A stretch of DNA of 64,000 nucleotides from Pelagerythrobacter marensis (GCF_036700095.1 NZ_CP144918.1:311001-375000), one strand, 5' to 3'. Shown: positions 27,337-36,243, numbered from the stretch's first letter. Numbers and translations are program-made. The notes: generated by a model from the sequence alone, not told the origin.

Positions 27337-28097
27337 CAGCCGAGCCGGAACTCTGGTTACCCGATTGTGCATTCACGGGACTGGCAACGCTTGCGCCGCT
27401 CGTATCCTGTTCGTCGGAGTGGAGTGCAGCGTGGCTCGCCGATGGGACGCTCGAACCCGATCTCGCCTGGACGCGTGGGAGCATCGATCCCGCTTTCACC
27501 CCTCAGGCATCGTCGAACGGGTTCGTTCTGTTCGCGAACCAGGAGCGCAGGCTGCGGCTAGCGTCGGCCCTGCTCGGCCGGGTGCTGGATTCCAGGCATT
27601 TGCGGACCGAGCAAGACTGCGCGCTTGTCAACGGGCTCGTGGACAGGGCGCTCGGCGATCTCGCGGAACGGATCGGACGAAGCTTTCCGGATTCAACGCC
27701 GCCGCGGCCTCCATCGACGACAGATTGCAAATTCTGGGTCGCCCTGCGTATCGACAACAAGCACGACGTGCTCCGCGTTGCGACCAGTAAAAACACTTTG
27801 GTCCAAATCGCGCGGCGCCGTGCACCCCGCGCGCGAGCACGCCACCCGATAGGTCCCAGAACTCACGCAATCGAAACGCAGATCGTCGAACTGTCGGCAC
27901 TGGTGGGACGCACCAGGCTCAGCTTTCACGATCTTCAGGAGCTCGAGACTGGAGACGTCATTGCGCTCGACGACCGGGCGGACGAGCCTCGCGATCTGTT
28001 CGCCGGCGGGCGATTGTCCGCAAAGGCCTGCGTCGAAATTGCTGCCAACGACGATCGTCTCTCACTCATCATCGAAAGGGCTGCAAACGAATGGTAG
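27333..28097 (+). CDS. fliM: FliM-like C-ring protein with only a SpoA domain recognisable
   Basis: The product is 254 residues. Only the C-terminal 65 or so (VELSALVGRTRLSFHDLQELETGDVIALDD and onward) are recognisable as a SpoA/FliM_C domain. The N-terminal CheY-binding motif of FliM (LSQxEID) and the GGxG-containing middle domain that binds FliG were not seen. The preceding part is divergent and has an Arg/Pro-rich linker near residues 160-175. Overall it resembles the reduced SctQ-type proteins of injectisomes as much as motility FliM. It overlaps flgE by 4 bases and fliN by 7 bases. Confidence 0.6.
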   Translation: MTAEPELWLPDCAFTGLATLAPLVSCSSEWSAAWLADGTLEPDLAWTRGSIDPAFTPQASSNGFVLFANQERRLRLASALLGRVLDSRHLRTEQDCALVNGLVDRALGDLAERIGRSFPDSTPPRPPSTTDCKFWVALRIDNKHDVLRVATSKNTLVQIARRRAPRARARHPIGPRTHAIETQIVELSALVGRTRLSFHDLQELETGDVIALDDRADEPRDLFAGGRLSAKACVEIAANDDRLSLIIERAANEW

Positions 28098-28369
28098 ACG
28101 AGCAATCGCCTTCCCCGCTCCGCGACGTTTCCACATCCGGCGCACGTCGCTTCGTCGACCATGTCGACGTCGAGGTGGAGGTGTTCCTCGGCGGCGCTCG
28201 CCTGACCATTGCCGAGATGACGGCTCTCGCCGAAGGGGCGGTTGTCGAAGTCGATCGGCTGATCAGCGAAGCGGTCGATATTCGCGTCAACGGCAAAGTG
28301 ATCGCGCGCGGGGAAATCGTGACCGTCGGAGACAAGTTCGGCGTGCGGGTCACGCAAATCGGGGAATGA
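28091..28369 (+). CDS. fliN: Flagellar motor switch protein FliN
   Basis: The product is 92 residues, the size of a minimal FliN, and consists of one SpoA domain: VDVEVEVFLGGARLTIAEMTALAEGAVVEVDRLISEAVDIRVNGKVIARGEIVTVGDKFGVRVTQI. The VEVDRL..VDIRVNGKVIARGEIV segment is the FliN family core. FliN forms the base of the cytoplasmic C ring and receives FliH-bound export ATPase complexes. It overlaps the previous gene by 7 bases and fliO by 4. Confidence 0.93.
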   Translation: MVDEQSPSPLRDVSTSGARRFVDHVDVEVEVFLGGARLTIAEMTALAEGAVVEVDRLISEAVDIRVNGKVIARGEIVTVGDKFGVRVTQIGE

Positions 28370-28776
28370 GACTGCAAACGATGCGCGCGCTTGCGACAGT
28401 CCCGACCTGGTTGCTCGCCGAACCTGCATGGGCGGGCGTCCAGCTCGCGGGCGGATCTTCGCCCGATATACCCTGGCTGCGCCTCGTGCTGAGTTTTGCT
28501 GTATGCCTTCTCGTGGCCGCCGGTGCGATTGTCGCCCTCAAGAGATTCCAGGGCACGACGCGCGGCAACCGTTTTGCAGGAATGCTCGGCCGCGATGCCA
28601 AGCGTGCGGGGCCGGCGATACGCCTGCTCGAAACGCGCCGGATCGGCTTGCACGCCGACCTCTGTCTGGTCGAGTTCGAGGACCAGCAGATGCTCCTCGC
28701 CGCAACCGCGCATGGGGTCGAGATTCTGGATAAGCGCGCGATTTCGCGTTCGACCGAGGTAGGAGGCGCCGGGTGA
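28366..28776 (+). CDS. fliO: Flagellar biosynthesis protein FliO
   Basis: The 136-residue product has one membrane segment at about residues 36-58 (PWLRLVLSFAVCLLVAAGAIVALKRF) and a cytoplasmic domain with RLLETRRIGLHADLCLVEFEDQQMLLAATAHGVEIL, the usual FliO pattern. FliO is a membrane chaperone for FliP ring assembly; the gene lies between fliN and fliP as expected. It overlaps both neighbours by 4 bases. Confidence 0.85.
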   Translation: MRLQTMRALATVPTWLLAEPAWAGVQLAGGSSPDIPWLRLVLSFAVCLLVAAGAIVALKRFQGTTRGNRFAGMLGRDAKRAGPAIRLLETRRIGLHADLCLVEFEDQQMLLAATAHGVEILDKRAISRSTEVGGAG

Positions 28777-29492
28777 AGCGCTCTCTGCGCAGGCTATCGT
28801 GCATGCCGGCGCTGGCCGCTCTTGTTCTGCCGGCGCCCGCGATCGCCGCGTCGGCCGACCCCGCCGCCACCACCGAGGCGGTTCGCGTCGGCGTCATGCT
28901 GACCGTGCTTGCGATCATTCCGGCATTGCTGATCAGCACGACGAGCTTCATTCGGATCGTGGTCGTCCTCGCAATGATCCGCCACGCTTTCGGCATGCCC
29001 CAGACGCCGCCCAACGCCGTATTGACCAGCCTTGCCCTGTTCCTGACAGCCTTCGTCATGGGGCCGACGCTGACGGACCTCAACCGGGACGCGGTGCAAC
29101 CGTTTATCGAGGGACGCACGGAAATTTCCGAAGCGATGGAAAGCGGCGCGCAGCCGCTCAAGGAATTCATGCTTCGCCACACCCGCGATGCGGATCTGGA
29201 AATGATCTACCGCATCTCGGACTCGCCCTTGCCCGCCACCGCCGAAGAGGTCGACCTGCTCAAGCTGACGCCTGCGTTCATGCTCAACGAACTGCGCGTC
29301 GCCTTCACCATAGGGTTCGTCATCCTCCTGCCTTTCCTTCTTATCGATCTCGTCGTCGCCAGCATTCTCCTCTCGCTCGGCATGATGATGGTCCCGCCGA
29401 CCACGATCTCGTTGCCGATAAAGGTTCTGATGTTCGTGCTGATCGACGGCTGGAGCCTGGTGGTGGAAGGTCTTTTGGGAAGCTTTGTCTAG
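28773..29492 (+). CDS. fliP: Flagellar export gate protein FliP
   Basis: The GTG start overlaps fliO by 4 bases. The 239-residue product has a signal peptide (MPALAALVLPAPAIAA), the family signature ISTTSFIRIVVVLAMIRHAFGMPQTPPNAVL at about residues 55-85, and the C-terminal membrane region FMLNELRVAFTIGFVILLPFLLIDLVVASILLSLGMMMVPP. FliP is the main subunit of the FliPQR export gate. Here fliQ and fliR are not adjacent but lie on the opposite strand about 6.7 kb away. Confidence 0.96.
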   Translation: MKRSLRRLSCMPALAALVLPAPAIAASADPAATTEAVRVGVMLTVLAIIPALLISTTSFIRIVVVLAMIRHAFGMPQTPPNAVLTSLALFLTAFVMGPTLTDLNRDAVQPFIEGRTEISEAMESGAQPLKEFMLRHTRDADLEMIYRISDSPLPATAEEVDLLKLTPAFMLNELRVAFTIGFVILLPFLLIDLVVASILLSLGMMMVPPTTISLPIKVLMFVLIDGWSLVVEGLLGSFV

Positions 29493-29494
29493 CG

Positions 29495-30241
29495 ATGCCC
29501 GAGAGCAGGCGGGAAACCAGCGGGCTCGCTATTCTCCTTCGGCCCGATCGGATGGAGGCGGCATGGTGGCGGGCATGGACGCAGGACGCCTGCGAGGAAG
29601 CGCGCCGCAAGCTGTTCGACCATCACCGGAAACTCGCGGACTCGATCGCCCGGGCGCAACATGGCAAGCGCCCGCCCGGCATGCACGAACTCGGCGACGT
29701 TCGGCAACTCGCCTACGAGGGCCTGATCCAGGCGATCACCCGATACGATCCGACGAGGGCAGTTCCCTTCGACGCCTTTGCCCGCGCGCGCATTGCGGGG
29801 AACATCGCCACTGGCCTTGCATCGATGTCCGAAGCCGGCGCACAATATGCCTACGCACGCCGGGCGGAACGCGACCGCCTGCGTTCGCTAGAACCGTCGC
29901 CGGCGGAAACCTCTAGTCCGATCTCCGCCTTGGCCAGCCTTGCATCGCGCATCGCCCTCGGCCTGATGCTGGAGGATCGCCAGCCGGTCGAGCCGGATAC
30001 GATTCCCACGCCCGGGCCCGATGCGTACCAAAGCCTCGCTTGGCGCGACATGCAGGAACGTTTAGCCAAGGCAATGGAACGGCTTGGCGAACGCGAGGCC
30101 TATGTGCTCACGCAGCACTATCATCACGCGGTCAGCTTCGTGCAGATCGCGGGGCTGATGGGCGTAACGAAAGGAAGGGTCTCGCAGATTCATCGCTCGG
30201 CGTTGGATCGACTGCGACAGATTCTCGGAGAGATCGGGTAG
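29495..30241 (+). CDS. fliA: Flagellar RNA polymerase sigma factor FliA (sigma-28)
   Basis: The 248-residue product has sigma-70 region 2 (LGDVRQLAYEGLIQAITRYDPTRAVPFDAFARARIAGNI) at about residues 68-106 and region 4 with a helix-turn-helix (SFVQIAGLMGVTKGRVSQIHRSALDRLRQIL) at the C-terminus, and no region 1.1, as in FliA. The start at 29495 is two bases after the fliP stop. FliA directs late flagellar genes such as flagellin, so its presence argues that some late genes exist elsewhere. No FlgM-like anti-sigma was recognised in the window. Confidence 0.88.
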   Translation: MPESRRETSGLAILLRPDRMEAAWWRAWTQDACEEARRKLFDHHRKLADSIARAQHGKRPPGMHELGDVRQLAYEGLIQAITRYDPTRAVPFDAFARARIAGNIATGLASMSEAGAQYAYARRAERDRLRSLEPSPAETSSPISALASLASRIALGLMLEDRQPVEPDTIPTPGPDAYQSLAWRDMQERLAKAMERLGEREAYVLTQHYHHAVSFVQIAGLMGVTKGRVSQIHRSALDRLRQILGEIG

Positions 30242-30252
30242 GGCTTTCGAAC

Positions 30253-30831
30253 ATGACTTTGTGCAGCGAAAACGAAATGCGCGATCTCGTCGCGAAACTG
30301 GAGCGCGGCGACGGCGGCCGCGATGCGATCGAAGCCTGCCTTTCGTCCCACCCCGACGATCCACGACTGCATTTCATGCTTGGCTCGGTGCTGGCCGAAC
30401 GGGGCGATGCGATAGCGGCGCACGGCGCGCTTGAGCGCGCGGTGGCACTGGCGCCCGAATTTCATATCGCGCGCTACCAGCTCGGATTTTTCGAGCTGAC
30501 GTCTGGCGAAGCCGATCGGGCGTTGTCGACCTGGGGGCCGCTCCTGCGGCTCGCAGACGACAACTATCTGCGCAAGTTCGTCGAGGGCCTCACGTTCCTG
30601 ATCCGCGACGAATTTTCCGCGGCTGCAACCAAGCTGCGCGAAGGCATTGCGCTCAACCGGGAAAACGAACCCATAAACAACGATATCCGGCTAATCCTAT
30701 CGCAAGTGGAGGAGCTGGCGCAGACCCGCGCCGGGACCGATACGACCGACAAAGACGATCAAGACGGCACCGACCAATCGGCGACATCGGTGCTGCTGGG
30801 GCAATTCGGCGCGAACCGGACCCGGCACTGA
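30253..30831 (+). CDS. TPR-repeat protein (192 aa)
   Basis: The product is 192 residues with about three tetratricopeptide repeats between residues 24 and 140 (for example PRLHFMLGSVLAERGDAIAAHGALERAVALAPEF), followed by an acidic, disordered tail. It starts 11 bases after fliA, so it is probably in the same operon. Small TPR proteins near type III systems often act as chaperones (SycD/LcrH class); that role here is a guess from size and position. It could equally scaffold an assembly step. Confidence 0.8.
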   Translation: MTLCSENEMRDLVAKLERGDGGRDAIEACLSSHPDDPRLHFMLGSVLAERGDAIAAHGALERAVALAPEFHIARYQLGFFELTSGEADRALSTWGPLLRLADDNYLRKFVEGLTFLIRDEFSAAATKLREGIALNRENEPINNDIRLILSQVEELAQTRAGTDTTDKDDQDGTDQSATSVLLGQFGANRTRH

Positions 30832-30843
30832 GGAGATCGGCGG

Positions 30844-31203
30844 ATGACGCGCATCGGCAACGTCGACCACATCATGGTGCTGCTGCGCCAACAGCTCCAG
30901 CGTATGGGAAAGGTCGACGGCAAGGCGCGGGGCAGCAAATCCGGTGCAACGGCACACACTGCCCGCCGCAGCGCTATCGATCGCATCGCTCCGCTTGCCC
31001 GATTGGACGATCTCGACGAACGCGAATTCGAACGCGCGTTGATCCGGGCGCTGCTCACCGACGAGTTCGGCGCTTCGATCGCAGAAGATCACCGGTTCGA
31101 ACGCATTGCAAGCGAGGTTCACAGGATCATTCGATCCGACGAACAGGCACAGTCGCTCCTGACCGCCGCAATCGGTCAGGCGCGCTCTCAGGAAAGCAAC
31201 TGA
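30844..31203 (+). CDS. Unknown 119-residue protein at the end of the flagellar plus block
   Basis: The ATG at 30844 follows GAGGAGATC and lies 12 bases after the TPR gene. The product is soluble, basic in its first third and helical with mixed charge afterward (LDEREFERALIRALLTDEFGASI). It was compared by eye with FlgM, FliS, FliT, FlaF and FlbT and matches none convincingly. It ends six bases from the end of a convergent gene. It is likely expressed with fliA; its function is unknown. Confidence 0.7.
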   Translation: MTRIGNVDHIMVLLRQQLQRMGKVDGKARGSKSGATAHTARRSAIDRIAPLARLDDLDEREFERALIRALLTDEFGASIAEDHRFERIASEVHRIIRSDEQAQSLLTAAIGQARSQESN

Positions 31204-31209
31204 ACCGGT

Positions 31210-32322
31210 TCAGCGCGCGATGCGGGAGACCGCGTCGAACAGCGTGCGGCCGCTCGACCCGATCGGCTCGCGAAAAGCCCGCTCGACGATTTTCGCCACC
31301 GCTTGCTCATCGCCTTTGCCGCTGGCGACAAGGACTTTGGCGAGCGCGGCAGAAAAGCATCTCCGGTCGAGACGCAAGGCGACCTCGGCCCTCCTTTCCG
31401 CTTCCGCCATATCGCCTTCCATCGCGGCCAATACCGCCAGCGATCCATGCGATTCCGCGAAAGTGTCGTCGAGCGCAAGCGCGCGGTCGAAACGTTCGCG
31501 CGCGGCGCTTCGATCGCCGGCCACGAGATAGGCCCAGCCGGCGCCAATCCAGCTTCCCAGATGGTCGCCGAACTGGCCGGCGCCCTTGTCGATCAGCGGC
31601 CCGGCCTTTCCGGCTTCGCCCGCGGCAAGGCTGGCGAGCCCCAGCCCCACCCAGGCCCGCGGATTCCGCTCGTTGATCGCCAGCGCCTGCTCGAACATCG
31701 CCTGCGCCTGTGGCAGCTCCGCGGCGCCGAGGCTCAACGTGGCCAGAGTCGTCAGGGCGTCGGGGTGCGTCCCGGCTTCCTCCGCGCAGCGCCGCGCCAG
31801 CGCCTCGTCATCCAGATCGAGCGCGAGCACGGAAACTGCGGCGAGCAGGGGCCGATACTCCGGAAACCGCGCAATATGTTCCCTGGCGCGCTCGGCGGCC
31901 TGTTCGAACGCCTGCGCTTCGTGAAGCAGTTGCACGTCGAGCAGCGCCGCCTGCGGCAGCACCTCGATCGCTGTATCGGTCAACGCCGCGCGCGCGCCGA
32001 CGAAATCCTCCGCAAGCGCGCGCGACCATGCGAGATTGAACTGCAGAGCCGGGTCGCCGCCCGCACTCGCCAGCAGCTCCTCGAACAGGGTGGCGGCCTT
32101 CCCGGGCTGCCCGCTGCGCATCAGGGCAACGCCGCGCAAATTGCGATCCTCGCGCGACACCGCTTCCGCGTCGAGACCGTCGAGCAGTTCAAGAACCGTA
32201 TCGAACCGCCCCGCGTCCAGCGCCGCATGGGCGGCATCGCGGCGCAACTCGTCATTGCCCGGGTCGTGTTCCAGATAACCCAGCAGCGTTTCCACTCTGT
32301 TGGCGGCGTCTCGATCGGTCAT
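31210..32322 (-). CDS. TPR-repeat protein at the end of the flhA block (370 aa)
   Basis: The ATG at 32322 overlaps the flhA stop by 4 bases (ATGA), so the gene is cotranslated with flhA. The 370-residue product is built of about eight to nine TPR-like helical pairs (for example WVGLGLASLAAGEAGKAGPL), with no signal peptide or membrane segment. It is the last gene of the minus block and ends six bases from the plus block. A scaffold or chaperone role in assembly is inferred from linkage only. A longer upstream frame only reflects the open frame inside flhA. Confidence 0.8.
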   Translation of the reverse strand: MTDRDAANRVETLLGYLEHDPGNDELRRDAAHAALDAGRFDTVLELLDGLDAEAVSREDRNLRGVALMRSGQPGKAATLFEELLASAGGDPALQFNLAWSRALAEDFVGARAALTDTAIEVLPQAALLDVQLLHEAQAFEQAAERAREHIARFPEYRPLLAAVSVLALDLDDEALARRCAEEAGTHPDALTTLATLSLGAAELPQAQAMFEQALAINERNPRAWVGLGLASLAAGEAGKAGPLIDKGAGQFGDHLGSWIGAGWAYLVAGDRSAARERFDRALALDDTFAESHGSLAVLAAMEGDMAEAERRAEVALRLDRRCFSAALAKVLVASGKGDEQAVAKIVERAFREPIGSSGRTLFDAVSRIAR

Positions 32323-34373
32323 ACGTTCTCCAGCGGCCGTGTCCCGGCAGCTTCCTCGAGTTTGACGACGTCGAACGATTGCAGCGTTATCCGCATCGGA
32401 ATCTCCTCGACTGCAAGCACCGAAAGTTGTGGGATCGAGCGACGCACGAGCTTGGCCAGAACCCGACGGACCGAGCCCGAACAGAGCAGGACAGGCGACT
32501 TGCCCTGCCTCATCATCGCATCCGACAATTGGGCGAGCTTGCGCAACAGGCGATCGGCCAGGCGCGGGTCCATCCCCAGCGCGCCAGCTTCCGGGGTCTG
32601 CATACCCTGAATGATCCGGTTCTCGATCGCTGGATCGATGCTGAGAACGGAGAGCTGGCGATGGTGCCCGCGCAGGCCGTTGCATATCGCGGAGCCCAGG
32701 GTTCTCCGCACGTGCTCGGTCAATTCATCGGGATCCTTGATCGAGCGACCCACGTCGACCAGCGTCTCGACGATCAGATCCAGATTGGCGATCGAAACGC
32801 GCTCGGCCAGCAGGTTCTGCAGGATACGCTGCACGTCCGATATCGTCATGACATTGGGGATCAGCTCTTCGAGAAGCCCCGGCTGGCGCTCGCGCAGCGC
32901 TTCGAGCAATTCCGCCGTGGCCGAACGAGTCAGCAGATTGGTCACGTCGCTACGCACGATTTCGGTGAAGTGGGCGATCAGCACAGTCTCCGGGTCGACG
33001 ATCTTGTAGCCCGCACTCTCCGCAGGGCCGGCACTCTCCGGTTCGATCCACACCGCGGGAATGCCAAAGGCCGGGTCGGTCCCGGCAATCCCTTCGATCT
33101 TCGGCAGCGAGTCCCGATGTGCGACAGCCAGCATCCTGTCGGGATATATCGTGCCGACCGCATGCGGCACGCCATGCAGGTTGATGGCGTAATCGAGTTT
33201 GCCGAGATCTTCCGAATCGACGAACCTGACCGGCGGAAACGGCAATCCATAGCGCTTTTCGTGCTGATCGCGGCTTATCGCGATCCGCTCCAACAAAACG
33301 GTGCGGCTGGCGGCCCAGCGTTCGGCGAGTTTCGAGCCCAGCGCGATCTCAATCTCCGCCATGCCCCGGCTGGAGGGGTTTGCCTGATCATCCGGTTCCA
33401 CCCCCTCCCCGGCCTCCTCGCGAGCTTGCCGCGCACGACGGATGCGGACCCAGGCGACCAGCGCGACCGCGAGCAGGATCAGGATCGGCCACTTCGGCAT
33501 GCCCGGCAAAAGCATCAGCGCGCCGATCACGCCCATGACGATCAGGGGAATGCGCGGCTCGCTCGCCAATTGGCGGAAGATTTCGGTGCTCAACTGCCGG
33601 TCGGCCGAAGACCGGGTGACGATGATGCCGGTCGCGATCGCGATGATGAGCGCGGGCAACTGGGTCGCGATCCCGTCGCCGATCGTCAGCAGCGTGAAGC
33701 GTTGAATCGCCTCGCCCCAGCTCATCCCCATCTGCGCAACGCCTATCGTCAATCCGGCGATGATATCGATCAGCAGGATCAGGATTCCGGCAATGGCATC
33801 GCCTTTGACGAACTTGCTGGCGCCATCCATCGCGCCATAGAACGATGCTTCCTTCTCCAGTTCCTCGCGCCGCGCGAGCGCCTGCTTCTGGTCGATCAGC
33901 CCAAGATTGAGATCGGCGTCGATGCTCATCTGCTGACCCGGCATCGAATCGAGCATGAACCTGGCGGCGACTTCCGATACGCGCTGCGCCCCCGAAGTGA
34001 CGACCACATACTGAACGACGATCAGGATGGCGAAGACGACCAGGCCGATCACGAAATTGCCCTGCACGGCGTAGTCGCCGATCGATTCGATCACATGGCC
34101 CGCGTCCGCATCGGTCAGGATGAGCCGGGTCGCCGCAACGTTGAGCGAAAGGCGAAAGAGCGTGGCCACCAGCAGAAGCGACGGGAAGGTCGAGAACTCG
34201 ACCGGCTTGGTGACGTAGAACGTCAACAGCATGATCGTCAGCGCAAAGCCGAAATTCACGATGATCGCGAGATCGAGCAGCGCCGGCGGAACCGGCGAGA
34301 ACAGGATCAGCAGGATCAGGATCGTGCCGAGCACCAGCAGCAGATCCTTGTTGCGGTCGAATAGCTTACCCAT
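32319..34373 (-). CDS. flhA: Flagellar export gate protein FlhA
   Basis: The 684-residue product matches full-length FlhA. About eight membrane segments fill residues 10-320, including the signature LFRLSLNVAATRLIL at about residue 92 and a cytoplasmic loop at about 140-195. A large soluble domain at 345-684 binds chaperone-substrate complexes. FlhA forms the nonameric ring of the export gate in the inner membrane. It lies eight bases downstream of flhB, and its stop overlaps the TPR gene. Confidence 0.96.
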   Translation of the reverse strand: MGKLFDRNKDLLLVLGTILILLILFSPVPPALLDLAIIVNFGFALTIMLLTFYVTKPVEFSTFPSLLLVATLFRLSLNVAATRLILTDADAGHVIESIGDYAVQGNFVIGLVVFAILIVVQYVVVTSGAQRVSEVAARFMLDSMPGQQMSIDADLNLGLIDQKQALARREELEKEASFYGAMDGASKFVKGDAIAGILILLIDIIAGLTIGVAQMGMSWGEAIQRFTLLTIGDGIATQLPALIIAIATGIIVTRSSADRQLSTEIFRQLASEPRIPLIVMGVIGALMLLPGMPKWPILILLAVALVAWVRIRRARQAREEAGEGVEPDDQANPSSRGMAEIEIALGSKLAERWAASRTVLLERIAISRDQHEKRYGLPFPPVRFVDSEDLGKLDYAINLHGVPHAVGTIYPDRMLAVAHRDSLPKIEGIAGTDPAFGIPAVWIEPESAGPAESAGYKIVDPETVLIAHFTEIVRSDVTNLLTRSATAELLEALRERQPGLLEELIPNVMTISDVQRILQNLLAERVSIANLDLIVETLVDVGRSIKDPDELTEHVRRTLGSAICNGLRGHHRQLSVLSIDPAIENRIIQGMQTPEAGALGMDPRLADRLLRKLAQLSDAMMRQGKSPVLLCSGSVRRVLAKLVRRSIPQLSVLAVEEIPMRITLQSFDVVKLEEAAGTRPLENV

Positions 34374-34381
34374 CGCTCAAT

Positions 34382-35470
34382 CTACCTATCGCTCCGGCCC
34401 GGCGATTCTTCGCTCGCACGGCGACCCAGAATTCTGCTGTAGTGACCGGCGACCGCGCGGAAATGCCTGGCGGGGATAGGGGCCCCCTGCCGCGAATCCC
34501 TGTAGAGCGCGCGTGCGAGCGGTGCGTCCGCAACGATGGTCATGCCAAGAAGGCGCGCCTTGCGCTTGAGCAACTGGGCAAAATGATTGCGCCCTTTTGC
34601 GCGGACTTCGGGCGCCTCCATTTCGCCTTGCCGGTAGCGCAGGGCGACCGCGAAGTGCTCGGGGTTCACTATCAGCACGTCGGCCCCGCCCAGGCCGGCC
34701 AGCCCTTCGGCCTGCTGGCGCATCTGCAGGTGCAGTTCGCGCCGCTTCTGCTTGAAACGTGGCTCTCCTTCCCGGTCCTTCGTCTCACGCTTCACTTCGC
34801 TGCGGCTCATGCGCATCTGCTTGCGAAACTCGCCGCGCACGATGATCTGATCCACCGCTGCGAAAAAGACCGCCGCCAGAACGAATGCGAAGAGCAGGCG
34901 CCTCGCCCCTCCTTCCATCGCACTCGCCAGCGCAGCGGCATCGGACAGACTGTCGCCGAAAATCTCGATCGCACCGACGATCATCAGCCAGGCCAGGCTC
35001 GCATAGACTGCCATCTTGACGATGTTTTTGAGGGTTTCCTTGAGGAGCCGCATCGAGAACAGGCGCTTCAGACCCTTTACAGGGTCGAGCCGCTTGAAAT
35101 CGGGCTTGAGCGGCGCGGTCGTGAAGATAAAACCGCGCAGTTGCACGAGTTCGAGTGCGATCAGAACCATCATCACGATCGCACCCAGCAGCACAAGCGG
35201 CTGGAACGCCGGCCAATAGACCGACCGCATCGTGGCAAACACGTCGCCGGTTTCGGCCGCCCTTTCGACACCCGTGATCAAAACCGCTCGCATGAGTTCG
35301 CCAAGCCGGGCTACGAACGCCGGGCCGGCGAGCACTGCAAAGCCGGACAAGGCGAGGAGGCTGCCCACGAAACCGAGATCCAGCCCGCGCGCGACCTGCC
35401 CCTTTTCGCGCGCCCGCTTGAGCTTGAACGGCGTCGCTTCCTCAGTGCGATTCTGCTCCTGCTGCTCCAT
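34382..35470 (-). CDS. flhB: Flagellar export switch protein FlhB with NPEH variant motif
   Basis: The 362-residue product has the usual layout: basic N-terminus with RTEEATPFKLKRAREKGQVARG, four membrane segments between residues 30 and 215, a linker with the conserved SRSEVKRETKDREGEPRFK, and the C-terminal domain. The autocleavage motif, NPTH in nearly all FlhB/SctU, reads NPEH here at residues 269-272 (DVLIVNPEHFAVALRY). The Asn-Pro bond used for self-cleavage is kept but Thr is replaced by Glu. FlhB sets export specificity. It starts two bases downstream of fliR. Confidence 0.96.
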   Translation of the reverse strand: MEQQEQNRTEEATPFKLKRAREKGQVARGLDLGFVGSLLALSGFAVLAGPAFVARLGELMRAVLITGVERAAETGDVFATMRSVYWPAFQPLVLLGAIVMMVLIALELVQLRGFIFTTAPLKPDFKRLDPVKGLKRLFSMRLLKETLKNIVKMAVYASLAWLMIVGAIEIFGDSLSDAAALASAMEGGARRLLFAFVLAAVFFAAVDQIIVRGEFRKQMRMSRSEVKRETKDREGEPRFKQKRRELHLQMRQQAEGLAGLGGADVLIVNPEHFAVALRYRQGEMEAPEVRAKGRNHFAQLLKRKARLLGMTIVADAPLARALYRDSRQGAPIPARHFRAVAGHYSRILGRRASEESPGRSDR

Positions 35471-35472
35471 CG

Positions 35473-36243
35473 CTAGGCGCCTCCCGGAACCAGGAGGCGC
35501 GGCGCCGTTTCCAGCGCAACGCGCAGCAAGCGCAGAACGATCGCACTCGAGAGCGCCACCGCCATCGGAAGCGTCGCCAGCATTGCCAGCGATTTCACCT
35601 GGAACCCGAGCAGCAGCACGTTCATCTGCGGCAGAGTGCGCGACATGAACGCTATCGCCACGTCGAGCAGGAAAACGACCAGCATCACAAGCCCGAACAG
35701 CCCGGTTGCGAATAGAAAGGTACTGCTCAGCAAGACGGCCAGAGCGGCGGGATCGAACGAACGCGTGCCGGCTGCAAACGGGAATATTTCAAGCGATGCG
35801 GACCACAGCGCCAGCAGGTCGAACATGCCGCCCGTTCCGAAGAACACCGCCGCGGCGACGTAGACGAAAACGGTGCCGGCAAGCGGCATCTGCGCCTGCG
35901 TTGTCGGATCGGCGACCATGGCGAGCCCGAAACCGGCCTGAATGTCGACGGCACCGCCAGCCCACAGAATTGCACCGAAGGCAAGCTGCAGGCAAAGCGC
36001 TATCGCCCCTCCGATAAGCAACTCCCCGGCGGCAATCGTTACAAGCGAGCTTCCCGCCGCGAGCACCGCCACGATCTCGTCTTGTCGCCCGCCGACGAGC
36101 GCAAGCGCAAGCGCGAGCCCCACGAGAACCCGTATCAGAGGCGGAATACGCAACAGCGTGAACGGCGCTGCGAAAACCAGCGTCGGAACGACGCGCAGCG
36201 ACACCAGCAGGATCGCCTCGAAAGTCAGGACGATTTCCTGCAC
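35473..36243 (-). CDS. fliR: Flagellar export gate protein FliR
   Basis: The start chosen is the GTG at 36243, which has GAGGGAGG five bases upstream and follows the fliQ stop; the longer frame reads back through fliQ. The product is 256 residues, the normal FliR length, with six to seven hydrophobic segments and the family segment LWAGGAVDIQAGFGLAMVADP near residues 105-125. FliR joins FliP and FliQ in the export gate. It lies between fliQ (11 bases) and flhB (2 bases). Confidence 0.92.
   Translation of the reverse strand: MQEIVLTFEAILLVSLRVVPTLVFAAPFTLLRIPPLIRVLVGLALALALVGGRQDEIVAVLAAGSSLVTIAAGELLIGGAIALCLQLAFGAILWAGGAVDIQAGFGLAMVADPTTQAQMPLAGTVFVYVAAAVFFGTGGMFDLLALWSASLEIFPFAAGTRSFDPAALAVLLSSTFLFATGLFGLVMLVVFLLDVAIAFMSRTLPQMNVLLLGFQVKSLAMLATLPMAVALSSAIVLRLLRVALETAPRLLVPGGA

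Noticed and set aside
30844-31203. 119-residue protein as an FlgM anti-sigma factor next to fliA
   Set aside because: It is adjacent to fliA but lacks the FlgM C-terminal sigma-binding helices by eye; too weak to name.
32379-34364. 661-codon plus-strand frame opposite flhA
   Set aside because: It is a low-complexity Arg/Asp/Gln-rich shadow of a well-conserved gene.
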